Assembly (NCBI GenBank): GCA_014381035.1
Contig: JACMIS010000376.1
Coordinates: forward strand, 1-32,556
Source: Armatimonadota bacterium
Lineage (GTDB): Bacteria; Armatimonadota; Armatimonadia; Armatimonadales; Armatimonadaceae
DNA length: 32,556 bases
Direction of reading: 5' to 3'
The notes below the pieces were generated by a model that had not been told where the DNA came from, did not search any database, and saw only the letters and a list, made by a program, of their open reading frames with translations. The position numbers and the translations under genes are program-made. Below, in pieces: positions 22,620 to 31,665 of this stretch (position 1 is its first letter; the number at the start of each line of letters is the position of its first letter).

Positions 22620-23705
22620 TCAAAGATCGAAGGCGTCGGCGATGAAGCAGGCTTTTTTTGCGATCCGGGCGGCGGCGGGCGAATCATACACCACCAGAAA
22701 AGATTGCTTTCCGCCCTCCGAACGCCGAAAGGTCATCCCTTCGGCGTGATCTTCACCGATCCCGTGCGGAATATCGAGCACTTTCGAGATTTTATCCTCG
22801 AAGATCACCGTGTCTTCGTCGCCCGGCGGGTTCGCGCCGCCCTGCCAGCGGTATACGGCGGCGGGACCATCCAATGCCATGGTCGGACCTGCCAGTAGAA
22901 GCAAGTCGTCGCCGTCCAGGCACATTTCGCGGATGCCCAAGCCGCGCAGGTCGAGGAAATGCTTCCGGTATCGGCGGTCTTTCGCGCCGATCTTTTTAAG
23001 TCGCAACTCGCCCGCGTCGCCGTCTTTGGTTTCGAGTTCCAGCACCACCGCCCAGCCGCGCAGTACCGGTCCGCGTAGCCCCAGAAAAACACGGTTGCCC
23101 GACACCGCCAGCCCTTCGATGTCGAAGCCGTTGTCCTTGCTCGGGATCGTCAGGAACGGCGCGAGGTGTTCGTCCTCCGCCAACGCGTCTGTCAGATCGT
23201 TGCCCTTGCTGTCGCCGCGCAACAGAGCCGCCGTTCGTTTTTCACCACCGTCTTTCGTTTTTGCCGTGAGCGTATAGGTGCCATCCTCTTCAACCACCGG
23301 AACGCGTGCGAGAAGGAACCGATTGCTGTCGGTCGTGACGTGCGCGAGGGAGGCGAGGTTTTTCGCCACCGAATCGTCCGCGTCGGGTTTGCCGCGCTTG
23401 AAACTGTGCGAGCCGGTCATCCAGAGATAGCCGTCGGCGTAGTCCAGTCCTTCGAGGTCCGCTTCGGCGTCTTTCTTGCCCGGAAGCGACAGATAATCGG
23501 CAATATCGAAGACGACGTGACTGCCGAACGCGTCCTTTCCCTGCCGGGAAAGGCGGGTGATGCGGACGGTTTCGTCGGAAGCGACCCAGAGCGTATCGGC
23601 GATCTCGACGGCGACGGATAAATCACCGCGCTCCTCTTTGCCGTCTTCGGTGCGGCTAAGTTCGGCGTCGAACTGGAGTAAAACATGGCGCAGGCTGGGT
23701 TTCAT
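22620..23705 (-). CDS. DUF3616 protein
   Basis: A 361-residue protein matching DUF3616, a beta-propeller-like family of unknown function. Landmarks are LWVASDETVRITRLSR, DLEGLDYADGYLWMTGSHS, FLTIPSKDNGFDIEGLAV, RVFLGLRGPVLRGWAVVLEL and GIGEDHAEGMTF, with repeated Asp-Xaa-Glu-Gly-Leu turns. I chose the ATG at 23703-23705 (MKPSLRHVLLQFD), where family-like sequence starts. The same open frame continues upstream to 23852 and there encodes a copy of the end of an alpha-2-macroglobulin, so a longer hybrid start is possible but unlikely. No signal peptide. The methyltransferase lies 77 bp downstream. Confidence 0.85.
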   Translation of the reverse strand: MKPSLRHVLLQFDAELSRTEDGKEERGDLSVAVEIADTLWVASDETVRITRLSRQGKDAFGSHVVFDIADYLSLPGKKDAEADLEGLDYADGYLWMTGSHSFKRGKPDADDSVAKNLASLAHVTTDSNRFLLARVPVVEEDGTYTLTAKTKDGGEKRTAALLRGDSKGNDLTDALAEDEHLAPFLTIPSKDNGFDIEGLAVSGNRVFLGLRGPVLRGWAVVLELETKDGDAGELRLKKIGAKDRRYRKHFLDLRGLGIREMCLDGDDLLLLAGPTMALDGPAAVYRWQGGANPPGDEDTVIFEDKISKVLDIPHGIGEDHAEGMTFRRSEGGKQSFLVVYDSPAAARIAKKACFIADAFDL

Positions 23706-23740
23706 ACACTGTAGTACCCTGTACGGGGATTTGTAATCCT

Positions 23741-23849
23741 CCCGCACCCGATCCGTCCCAGTGCGCCCGAACGTTTCGAGGGAGTACATCTCCTCCGCTT
23801 TGGCGGGAGGGACGATAAACTGCCCCGGCGTGGTCGCGCGGCAGACGTA
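23741..23849 (-). pseudogene. Fragment of an alpha-2-macroglobulin gene (C-terminal 36 codons)
   Basis: This 109-bp stretch aligns without gaps with 25300-25408, the 3' end of the alpha-2-macroglobulin gene. It encodes YVCRATTPGQFIVPPAKAEE followed by MYSLETFGRTGTDRVR. I count 12 base differences, 11 of them silent and one changing Pro to Leu. A stop codon (23853-23855) closes the frame just upstream and there is no other macroglobulin sequence, so it is an orphan scrap. The pattern means the parent evolved as functional protein after separating from the intact gene; it came from a paralogue, not from a recent copy. The frame runs on into the DUF3616 gene. Confidence 0.85.
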
Positions 23850-23863
23850 GACCTATGGTCCGC

Positions 23864-24087
23864 GCCATAGGTTCGCGCCGACGCCTCGCTGGAGTAGGGC
23901 GAGAAGACTACCCCTTTGTACGCCCGGACGCGGTACGTGTAGAGCGTCGAATACTGCAACCCGGTGTCGGCGTAGTAACCGGCGTTCGGGGCGACGGACG
24001 CAATCTGACTCCATACGTCGCCCGCCGTCCCACCTTTCCGCTCAATGAGAAAGCCTTGCTCATAAAACGGTTGTCGGTCCATGCGAG
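23864..24087 (-). pseudogene. Broken fibronectin type III domain
   Basis: The minus strand encodes the typical bacterial FnIII ending: GFLIERKGG, WSQIASVAPNAGYYADTGLQ, STLYTYRVRAYKG and SPYSSEASARTYG (24055-23864). The preceding strand, RLAWTDN, is in a neighbouring frame (24087-24070). Between them CGTTTTATGAG lacks one base; one more T would restore WTDNRFYEQGFLIERK. So a single-base deletion in a T-run broke the frame. No start, signal peptide or further domains remain. The FnIII frame ends next to the macroglobulin scrap at 23852, implying two unrelated gene ends were joined by deletion. Confidence 0.75.
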
Positions 24088-24235
24088 CCGACTCCGAGCG
24101 CGGCGAACAAAGCACCTTGCGGAGCAGGAATACTTAGGAAAAATCAATGGCGCGGTCGGCAGCGTGGACCACAGTCGGGGCACCAACCACTGCCTCTCCT
24201 GCAACCGATAAAGTGTTTTGCGAGTCAGATAAGGC

Positions 24236-25069
24236 ATGAGAGTAACGGAAGGGGTGCGTTGCCCCGCGTGTCAGGCGGTGAATGCGGCAGGGCGCAAGAA
24301 GTGCGACTTGTGCAGTGCCTTGCTGCGTCCGCCAACCCTGCCGCAGAGCAGTACGCCCCGACCGTACTGCACAAATTGTCATGCGACACTGCCGGAGAGC
24401 GGGGGCGTATGCGGGAAGTGCGGGCGCGTCGCAATGATGGCGTCCGGGTCCACCTTATCCAATAGCGGGCTTGTGGGCGCAGGTAGATTTGCCGCTTTTG
24501 GCACGCCGCCGACCGGATGGGCGGTCGTGCGACAGCAGGGAGGGCAGGTGGTGCTTCGGCGCACTTTTTGGGGCAAGTTTACCCGCGATGCGGCAATGCC
24601 CGTCGTCCTGATCGTGTTCGGGTTTATACTGGCAATCCTGCTCTTGCCGCGCCGGGGCACTTCCTTATTTGATAACGACCCGCGTACTCCCCTCTTAATA
24701 CCCTTTGTTATTATAGGCATTGTGACTGCCATTGTTTGGTTATTCTTCCGGGAAGAGGAACTGACTATTGGACCTTCGTTTTTGGAAAGGCGACACTGGT
24801 TACTGGGCAAAGTGCGGCGCGACACTCTCAAGGGGTCGGGTCATCTGTCTGTTTCAACCGTGAAGTTCGACGTGCGGGAGCGGGGCGGTCTGAACGTTGT
24901 GCGTACCCTTTATGCGACCGGCTACGGGGAGCGTATCCCCCTCGCGCAAGTAACAGAACATTACGGGGAGGACGGTATGAGCGACCTGATCGGCTCCGAT
25001 GGAATTTTGCAAATGAGGGGCTATATCGCCGCCCTGACTGGTTGGGAAGCGGGTGATTGGGGAGCGTGA
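24236..25069 (+). CDS. Double zinc-ribbon membrane protein, function unknown
   Basis: A 277-residue protein with two N-terminal zinc ribbons: CPAC...CDLC (Cys9, 12, 23, 26) and CTNC...CGKC (Cys45, 48, 59, 62). A Gly/Ser linker leads to two membrane helices (about 121-137 and 153-171) and a C-terminal cytosolic beta-rich domain (LTIGPSFLERRHWLLGKVRR, VSTVKFDVRERGGLNVV). The last part resembles bacterial PH-like domains that follow paired helices, though I cannot assign the family. The ATG at 24236 is the only start before the first ribbon. It is divergent from the remnant region and convergent with the macroglobulin gene. Confidence 0.8.
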   Translation: MRVTEGVRCPACQAVNAAGRKKCDLCSALLRPPTLPQSSTPRPYCTNCHATLPESGGVCGKCGRVAMMASGSTLSNSGLVGAGRFAAFGTPPTGWAVVRQQGGQVVLRRTFWGKFTRDAAMPVVLIVFGFILAILLLPRRGTSLFDNDPRTPLLIPFVIIGIVTAIVWLFFREEELTIGPSFLERRHWLLGKVRRDTLKGSGHLSVSTVKFDVRERGGLNVVRTLYATGYGERIPLAQVTEHYGEDGMSDLIGSDGILQMRGYIAALTGWEAGDWGA

Positions 25070-25256
25070 ACATGCGGCATCTCCGGTATAGTTCCTCGAT
25101 GAGAAGTCAAACACCGGTCTTGATATTAGACCGCCTTTTGACCGACCCCGATAACTGCAGCCGCTTGTTACAGGAAACGCCGTCGCGACACCCGGACACA
25201 TTTGACACCCGTTCGTACAACCTCCGAGAGTCCGCCGTCAGCACTCCCCCGCTCCT

Positions 25257-25282
25257 GTTCGGGGGAATGGGTTCCCCCGAAC
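25257..25282 (-). terminator. Hairpin downstream of the alpha-2-macroglobulin gene
   Basis: GTTCGGGGGAA (25257-25267), 4-base loop, TTCCCCCGAAC (25272-25282): perfect 11-bp arms ending 10 bp beyond the macroglobulin stop. There is no T-run on the minus strand, so it may act as an mRNA-end stabiliser or a rho-dependent terminator. Confidence 0.65.
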
Positions 25283-25291
25283 GAATGACGC

Positions 25292-28200
25292 TTACTCCAC
25301 CCGCACCCGGTCGGTCCCCGTCCGTCCGAACGTTTCGGGGGAGTACATCTCCTCGGCTTTCGCGGGCGGGACGATGAACTGTCCCGGCGTTGTCGCGCGG
25401 CAGACGTACACGTATTCGTAGGCACCTTCCCACAGGTACGCCGTGAATGCCTCCGCACGCTCGTCGCGCAGGTTTTCGTGCTCCCACCAGTGCCCCCACC
25501 ACCAGTAGCCGTAGCGACCGCCGCCGCTGGATGGATTGCTGTCCCGGTCCACGCTTTCCGTTCCTTGCAGTTCGGAATTGAGCGACTCGAAACCGGCGGG
25601 GAGCGGGTCTACCAACGCCACATGATAGCGGCGCGTCGTCGCCACCATCGAGAGGCGCACCCGGACCTTCGCCCCGGCACGGACTACCCAGCTCCCGTCC
25701 CCTTCGCGGCGAACGTCGGTCGGCTTGTCAATCGCCTCGTAAGTGCGCTTCACGGTGAAGCCGTAGTCGGCGGGTTTGAGGCTGAGATTCTTCGGCGCGT
25801 AGCGCATCCCGACCCGATAGTACATCCGCCCGGCACCGGTCTTGCCGATAGTCAGTTTCTGCACGCCGGGCGTTTGCGCGAGATACGCCATCGGGATCTG
25901 TGTCTCGACCCGTTTCGTGGACCGCCCTTTGAACTCGCCTTCCCCGGCGAATTTGTCGCCGAGCCAGAGCCGCGCGACGAAGTCCGGTGTGACGCCTTCG
26001 TAGGTGCGGAAATAGCGATCCAGCGCGAGCAGGACGAACGCGTTCTCCTGCGTTCCGTACCAGTGCCCGCGTCGCCGCCCGTCCAAAAGACCGCGTACCA
26101 GTTTCGGTATCAGGTCGCTCTTCGGCTGATCGGCGATCAGGGCGTCCAACACGATAGCGTCGGCGCGGCGGTCGGAGTGCAGTATCAGGTAGTTGTCGTC
26201 ACTGTAGGAGAACGTGAAGTGCGCCGCGCCCGCCGTCTCGGTCGCTTTGTTATTCAGCCAGGTGCGTGCCTTCGCCATCGCCGGATCGCCCGCGAGGATG
26301 TTGAGTAGCCAGCCCACCGTTTCCGGTCCCAGGTTGTCGAGCGAATCTTCGCCGAGCAGTTTCTTCGCCCGTGCGGTGTCGGTGTCTCCGGCAAGATGGC
26401 GGACGTAGAGGGCATAGGCGGTGATCATCCGGCGCGTTTGCGGACCGTAATCGCCGTCAAATTTGCTTTCGATGGCTTTCAGGTATTCCATCGAACGCTT
26501 GTACATGGTGTCCGGAACCGCGAAGCCTTTCTGCTTCGCCCGGACGGCGGCATGGGCGACATGCACGCCGAGGTACGGATACGGCTTGGTGTAACGGGTC
26601 CAGAACCCGTATCCGCCGTCGTCGTTCTGCATTTCGGCGAGACGGGCGAGATCGCGTCCCATCGCCGCCTGCATTTCTTCCGGCTTGGGCAGTTCGGCGG
26701 TCTTGAACGCCGTGAGGACATCCTTGAGTGCCGCCGTCGCCAGCACCCGCGACGAAATCTGCTCCGCGCACCCATACGGGTATTGTGCAAGGTAGATGTA
26801 GGCGTCGGTGAGTTCCTGTAGCGCGGTCGAAGTCGTGGTGATTTCCAGTCCGCCGAACTGTGGCACGACCTCGCCCGGCGTTTGTATCGGTTGGACTACC
26901 GCGCCGTTATCCAGAACGCCGTAGGTAGCGAACGCCTCCGTGGTCGCGGGTGTCCACACCGGGAGCGACAGTTCGGCGGCGTCGGAGCGGTTTCCGGCTA
27001 CCGCCGCGACCTGGAAGCGGGCGGTCCCGGCTTGAACTGCTTCGGCTGGGAACCGCACTTCGATGCGGTCGTTCGCCTTGACCGTGAGGCGTTGCCCCCG
27101 GTTTTTGGTGAATTTCAGGTTGGTACCGCGCACGGCGACTTCAACGGTCATTGGTTCGTCGGTCTGGTTTTGTAGCACAATCGGCAACTCAAATTTGTCG
27201 CCGAAGTTCAGGAAGCGCGGCGCGGACGGTCGCGCCATCAGCGGGAGCCGCGCCGTGAGCGCGGCTTCGCCGTGCCCGATCTGCTTCGCCCCGGCGACCG
27301 CGACGACCACGATCCGGTAGCGCGTCAGGTTGTCGGGCAGCGTAACCGGAACACGGGCGGTGCCGTCGGCGTCGGTCTTCACCGACGGAGCGAACTCCGC
27401 GAGCGCGTCAAAGTTCGTTCGGAGGGCGATTGGCGTACCCGGTTCCGGTTTCGCAACCTGCACCCTCTGAGCCAGTGAAAAATCTTCCCTTGCTCCCTCG
27501 GCGTCCATCGAATCCGCGAGTGCGGACATCGCGGGCGCGGCAGGCATCGGCGCACTCATCCCCAAGGAAGCACCACCACCACCAGCGACACCGAAAGCGC
27601 GAACAGAAGACGATTTCGATCTGGCACTGCGCAATTCGTTTTTGCTACCGTTCGCGGATACCTGCGCCGGGTCTTCCAACACGACATACTGACGCAGATG
27701 TTGCGTTTCGACGTTGGTCTGGCGACCGGGATAGAACGCGGCGAGCGGGTCGCCCAGGTTCCATCCGGCGAGGGCGAGTACGGACTCGTCCACGATCACA
27801 ACAGCGGCTTCCGCTCCCGAAACCGGCTTACCACTGGCGTCCTTGACGCTGACCGTGACCGTAGTTTTGCCGCCCGGTTCGAGTGCCTTTACGGCAGGTT
27901 CGGCGGTAACGGTCAAACGCCGCGCGGTCGGCGGAACGGACAGGTCGAGGTGCCCCCCCGCGAACGCCGGTCGCGGCGCGATCCCTTTGATCGGGTCGCC
28001 CGCGTCATCGGTGCGAATTTGCGTGCCGACCAGTTCGACCTGCACCCCGACTGTCGGGAGGAATGTCTCCGCTATCGGGATGCGCAACGTATGCGTCGTG
28101 CCTTTCATCGTGAACCGCTCCGCCCGGACAATCCCGTCCCGGATGATGCTGACCAATCCCTCGGCATTCGCGAACGGCGACTGCACTAAAATCGTCGCCG

Positions 28201-31200
28201 TATCGCCCGCTTTGTACTCTTTCTGGCTGGGGATCAGCGTCGCCATTTCCTGACCGAGGTTGCGCTGTTTGTTTTTGGGACCGTCGCCGCCGGAAACCCA
28301 GAGCGTCAGCTCCGATTCGTTCGGTCGTTCCTTGCTGTCCAGAACAGTCGCTTTTACCGTCCACTGCCCGCCCGATTTCGGCAGAAACTCGGTGGCGACG
28401 GGCTTTTCACCGGAGCGTACCGTCCACTCCTGAATATCTACCTCTTTTTCGCTCCAGCGACCTTTCGTGTAGCCCCACTCCTTGCGTGCGGCACGGAACC
28501 GGATCTCGCGCCCGCTATCGGTTTTGCCCTCGATGTCGCAGACGACGGTTTCGATGGTGAGCTTCTTGCCCTTCTCGACAAACAGGTTCTTGCCGCGCAA
28601 ACCGACGTACCGCTCCGAGGGATGGACGATCAGCGAAGCGTTCGCCGCCTGTGTCTGGCGGTTGACATCCTGAAGCACCGCCTGCGCACTCACGGTGTAG
28701 GGTTGCGCCGGACGAACCGCGTCGAAGTCGAGATGCAGATAGTGCGTGCCATCGCCGCCGGTGCGCCCGGCATGTTGCACCGGTCCCCCGCCGACCCCAC
28801 CGGGGAAGCGGCGACCATAACCGCGATAACCGATTCCCTCGTACCCGCCGTCATACATGCCGCCGAAATTGCCCCACCACGGGGTCCATTTTCCGAACGT
28901 GAACTCCTCGCGTCCCGGCGGGGTGTAGGTCGTCGCCGAGGCGGTGACGCTCCAGTTGACGGGGGTGTTCGGGAGCGAGCCGCCCGCGTAGTATTTCGCC
29001 GACACCGAAAGATCCGCGCCTTTGGGGTCCGCGACGACGTGGGGTCCGGCGGTCTCGTTCTTCGCCGAAACCTCGAACTCGGGGCGGCGGAACTCCTGAA
29101 CATTGATGTAATGCGATATGCCACCGACGACTAACTGTGCCTGACCGAGGTTCATCGTCTTCGGCAGTTCCAGCGTGATGTCAAAACCCGCCCAGGCGTT
29201 CACCGGGACCGTCCCTTTGCGCACTTCGTTGCCCTGCGCATCGTTCAGCGTCCAGGACAGATCCGTCATGCCATTCGGCAACTCCAGGTCGCCGGTCTTG
29301 CCCGCTTTCTGGACACGCACCCAGCCCTTGACCCGCGTCGTTTCGCCGGGGCGATAGAGTTTACGGTCATCGAACAGGAACCAGCGTTGCGAATCGCTTT
29401 GTCCGCGCCGCATCCACGAGGAGTCGTTGTATTCCCACTGACTGGACGGCAGGAACGCGGTATCGTCGCCGCGCCGCACGACGAGCCGTTTGCCGGACTG
29501 GTCGGAAAGGGCGATTTTTGCCATGCCATCGGCACCGGTGGTTTCTTTTTGCCCCCCGCCAGCGAGTTCGACGTTCGCCGCCTTGATCGGTTTGCCGGTG
29601 GCGAGATCGGTCACCCAGGCATACAGATCGGTGGTGTCTACCTGCGCCATCAGCCCGAGTTTCGTTGCCTGAAGCCAGACCGTTCCCTGATCCGGTTCCT
29701 CTTTTCCGCGACGGATCGTGGAAACCCAATGCACCACGACGTTCCCCCGGCCGTTTTTGAGCGCGGCACCGACCGGCACACTGGTTTCGCCGAACGCATC
29801 CTTCTCGGTTTTCAGGGCGACGGTCTGCTCCGACCCCAAACGACCGGGCGGAGTGCCTTTGTCCCGGCGTCCCCGGTTACGGTAGGTCAAATAAGCCGCC
29901 CAGTCGCCGTCATTCACGGCATAGAGTTTGACTTTCACCGAGGGCGTATTGACGCTTTGAAAAACCGCCCGCGCGGGTGCCGAGGGGTCGCAAACGACAA
30001 ACGTTTGTTGCGGACCGACCAGGTATGGCGTCGCCGGACCGACCTTGAATTTTCGCGTTTCCGCCTTTCCGAGCGTTTGCCCGAAAGCGTCTTTAAGCGT
30101 CGCCGGTACGGTAACGGTATAGGTGGTGCTCCCTTTGGTCGGACCGGAAATACTGACATAGTTTCCGTTCGCTATGATCTGCACGCCATCGAGTTTGGGG
30201 GCGATCTTTATCGTCTCGGGATCGAACGCGTCCATATCGAGCGGGTTGTTAAAATGTAGGTTCCAACCGCCCCCCGGCGGGTTGCCGTCGCCATACGTCT
30301 GGATGAGTTTGAGGGGACCGTAGGTCGCGAAGGCAATGTTTTGCGCGGAGTCGGTCTTGCGCGGACCTTCGAGCGACGGGGTGCCCGGTCCGACCTGCAC
30401 GCTGACCGAGGTTCCGGTCGGGAGCGGTTCCACTGGTTTGAGCGCGACGGTGCGGTCTTTAGGAACGTCGTTACGCCATTTCAACTCGCTTTCTTTCGCC
30501 ACTTCGGCATCGGTGGCGAGACGGACCGCGTACTTCTTGCCACCTGCGTCCAGCGTGACGGTTTTCATGACAGCGTCGGGGTCAACGCGCTGGTCGAACG
30601 CCAGCCAGATAAGCGGTTGTCGCGGTTGCGGTTGTCCATCGTTTGGCAAGTGGTCTATCAGACGGACCGTGGGCGTTTGGAACGTGACTGTTTTCGCGTC
30701 GGCGAGGGTGCCGTTCGTGGCGGATTTCGTTCCTGCCGGGATGGTGAGCGTGTAACTCGTCGCCATCGGGAGGCGTTTTCCCGAGCCCGCGTCGAAAATA
30801 AGAGTCTGTGTGCCGAGCCAACGCCAGGTACCGGGGACGCTCGGGGTGAGTTTTACGGGGACGGTTTTCGCGGCTTCTTCCTGGCTGGTGACGGGAATCA
30901 TGGGTTGCGAGAATGTCACCGAGACGCGATCCGCGAGGGGTACATCCCCCTCGGGCTGGACGCGCCGGACCTCCAGCGGTCCGGTCTCGACCGCGGGTGC
31001 GGTACCCTCGGACGGTGGCGGCGGGAACGTGGTCCCAATCGTCTGACCGGCACGGGGCGGCGGAAGGGAGCCCTCACGGAGCGCGAAATCCTGCACATCG
31101 CCCGGCTTCGCCCCGACCGCTTTGAGTCGGTCGAGAATCCGGTCGGCATCGGCGTCCGAGAGCGGCGTCGTTTCGGCGAGCGGCACGGTGTCGGTGGCTT

Positions 31201-31450
31201 CCCCGAGCAACGGTTTCCCCTCGGAAAGACGGAAACGCAAACCGGGAATCTCGTCCTCGCCTACCGTCGCTTTCGTCGTCTGTCCGACCGCCGCGACTCC
31301 CAGGCTGTTGTTTTCTGCCGTTCGTACTGCCATCGCCGTCACTCCCGTATTGCGGAATAGTTTATCCTGAAGACGAACGGCACCCGCCGCCATCGCCATC
31401 GTGAGTGCTACCGTAGCACCCCCTATTATCCAGCGTCCTTTAGAGGTCAT
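25292..31450 (-). CDS. Alpha-2-macroglobulin family protein with intact thioester
   Basis: Bacterial macroglobulins are periplasmic protease traps: cleavage of a bait region exposes a thioester that captures the attacker. This one has 2052 residues. Residues 8-26 are a membrane anchor with no lipobox Cys. Several Ig-like/MG domains follow (about 140-640; for example VSVTFSQPM). MG2 is at about 690-790 (FDDRKLYRPGETTRVKGW), the bait-region domain at about 1070-1200 (SQKEYKAGDTATILVQSP), and the A2M domain at about 1335-1430. The thioester domain has YGCAEQ with Cys1561 and Gln1564, then QNDDGGYGFW. The C-terminal domain holds RDERAEAF and RATTPGQFIVPPAKAEEMY. A Gly/Tyr-rich insert (about 850-890) and an Ala/Ser/Met-rich linker (about 1265-1330) look disordered. 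The usual partner, PBP1C (pbpC), is not in the window. Confidence 0.95.
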   Translation of the reverse strand: MTSKGRWIIGGATVALTMAMAAGAVRLQDKLFRNTGVTAMAVRTAENNSLGVAAVGQTTKATVGEDEIPGLRFRLSEGKPLLGEATDTVPLAETTPLSDADADRILDRLKAVGAKPGDVQDFALREGSLPPPRAGQTIGTTFPPPPSEGTAPAVETGPLEVRRVQPEGDVPLADRVSVTFSQPMIPVTSQEEAAKTVPVKLTPSVPGTWRWLGTQTLIFDAGSGKRLPMATSYTLTIPAGTKSATNGTLADAKTVTFQTPTVRLIDHLPNDGQPQPRQPLIWLAFDQRVDPDAVMKTVTLDAGGKKYAVRLATDAEVAKESELKWRNDVPKDRTVALKPVEPLPTGTSVSVQVGPGTPSLEGPRKTDSAQNIAFATYGPLKLIQTYGDGNPPGGGWNLHFNNPLDMDAFDPETIKIAPKLDGVQIIANGNYVSISGPTKGSTTYTVTVPATLKDAFGQTLGKAETRKFKVGPATPYLVGPQQTFVVCDPSAPARAVFQSVNTPSVKVKLYAVNDGDWAAYLTYRNRGRRDKGTPPGRLGSEQTVALKTEKDAFGETSVPVGAALKNGRGNVVVHWVSTIRRGKEEPDQGTVWLQATKLGLMAQVDTTDLYAWVTDLATGKPIKAANVELAGGGQKETTGADGMAKIALSDQSGKRLVVRRGDDTAFLPSSQWEYNDSSWMRRGQSDSQRWFLFDDRKLYRPGETTRVKGWVRVQKAGKTGDLELPNGMTDLSWTLNDAQGNEVRKGTVPVNAWAGFDITLELPKTMNLGQAQLVVGGISHYINVQEFRRPEFEVSAKNETAGPHVVADPKGADLSVSAKYYAGGSLPNTPVNWSVTASATTYTPPGREEFTFGKWTPWWGNFGGMYDGGYEGIGYRGYGRRFPGGVGGGPVQHAGRTGGDGTHYLHLDFDAVRPAQPYTVSAQAVLQDVNRQTQAANASLIVHPSERYVGLRGKNLFVEKGKKLTIETVVCDIEGKTDSGREIRFRAARKEWGYTKGRWSEKEVDIQEWTVRSGEKPVATEFLPKSGGQWTVKATVLDSKERPNESELTLWVSGGDGPKNKQRNLGQEMATLIPSQKEYKAGDTATILVQSPFANAEGLVSIIRDGIVRAERFTMKGTTHTLRIPIAETFLPTVGVQVELVGTQIRTDDAGDPIKGIAPRPAFAGGHLDLSVPPTARRLTVTAEPAVKALEPGGKTTVTVSVKDASGKPVSGAEAAVVIVDESVLALAGWNLGDPLAAFYPGRQTNVETQHLRQYVVLEDPAQVSANGSKNELRSARSKSSSVRAFGVAGGGGASLGMSAPMPAAPAMSALADSMDAEGAREDFSLAQRVQVAKPEPGTPIALRTNFDALAEFAPSVKTDADGTARVPVTLPDNLTRYRIVVVAVAGAKQIGHGEAALTARLPLMARPSAPRFLNFGDKFELPIVLQNQTDEPMTVEVAVRGTNLKFTKNRGQRLTVKANDRIEVRFPAEAVQAGTARFQVAAVAGNRSDAAELSLPVWTPATTEAFATYGVLDNGAVVQPIQTPGEVVPQFGGLEITTTSTALQELTDAYIYLAQYPYGCAEQISSRVLATAALKDVLTAFKTAELPKPEEMQAAMGRDLARLAEMQNDDGGYGFWTRYTKPYPYLGVHVAHAAVRAKQKGFAVPDTMYKRSMEYLKAIESKFDGDYGPQTRRMITAYALYVRHLAGDTDTARAKKLLGEDSLDNLGPETVGWLLNILAGDPAMAKARTWLNNKATETAGAAHFTFSYSDDNYLILHSDRRADAIVLDALIADQPKSDLIPKLVRGLLDGRRRGHWYGTQENAFVLLALDRYFRTYEGVTPDFVARLWLGDKFAGEGEFKGRSTKRVETQIPMAYLAQTPGVQKLTIGKTGAGRMYYRVGMRYAPKNLSLKPADYGFTVKRTYEAIDKPTDVRREGDGSWVVRAGAKVRVRLSMVATTRRYHVALVDPLPAGFESLNSELQGTESVDRDSNPSSGGGRYGYWWWGHWWEHENLRDERAEAFTAYLWEGAYEYVYVCRATTPGQFIVPPAKAEEMYSPETFGRTGTDRVRVE

Positions 31451-31484
31451 CTTTAATCACGTCCGTTTCAGCCCGAAATTGGTG

Positions 31485-31577
31485 GTCAGTGATCAGCGGT
31501 TAGTGATTAGTGGTTTGCCAGCACCGTTTAGCGGGGTTTACCCGCTGGCCACTTGCTACTAATCACTAACCACTGAC
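31485..31577. repeat. Heptamer-array hairpin between the APH and macroglobulin genes
   Basis: The left arm is four 7-bp units, GTCAGTG ATCAGCG GTTAGTG ATTAGTG (31485-31513). The right arm (31556-31577) is the complement of three of them, lacking ATCAGCG. Inside are nested GCCAGC/GCTGGC and GCGGG-gttta-CCCGC stems. The whole 93 bp can fold into one long hairpin, just upstream of the macroglobulin start codon (31450). Confidence 0.8.
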
Positions 31578-31665
31578 TCAGGGCTTCTATCCCGCTTAGT
31601 ACACATAGCGACGGATAATCTTCAAAAATTTCACCAGCGACCATTCGTTCAGCATTCGCTTCGTA

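Noticed and set aside
24061..24070. Sequencing error instead of real frameshift in the FnIII domain
   Set aside because: An error in the T-run cannot be excluded, but even with the frame restored the domain has no start, no other domains and abuts the macroglobulin scrap, so the locus is still a remnant.
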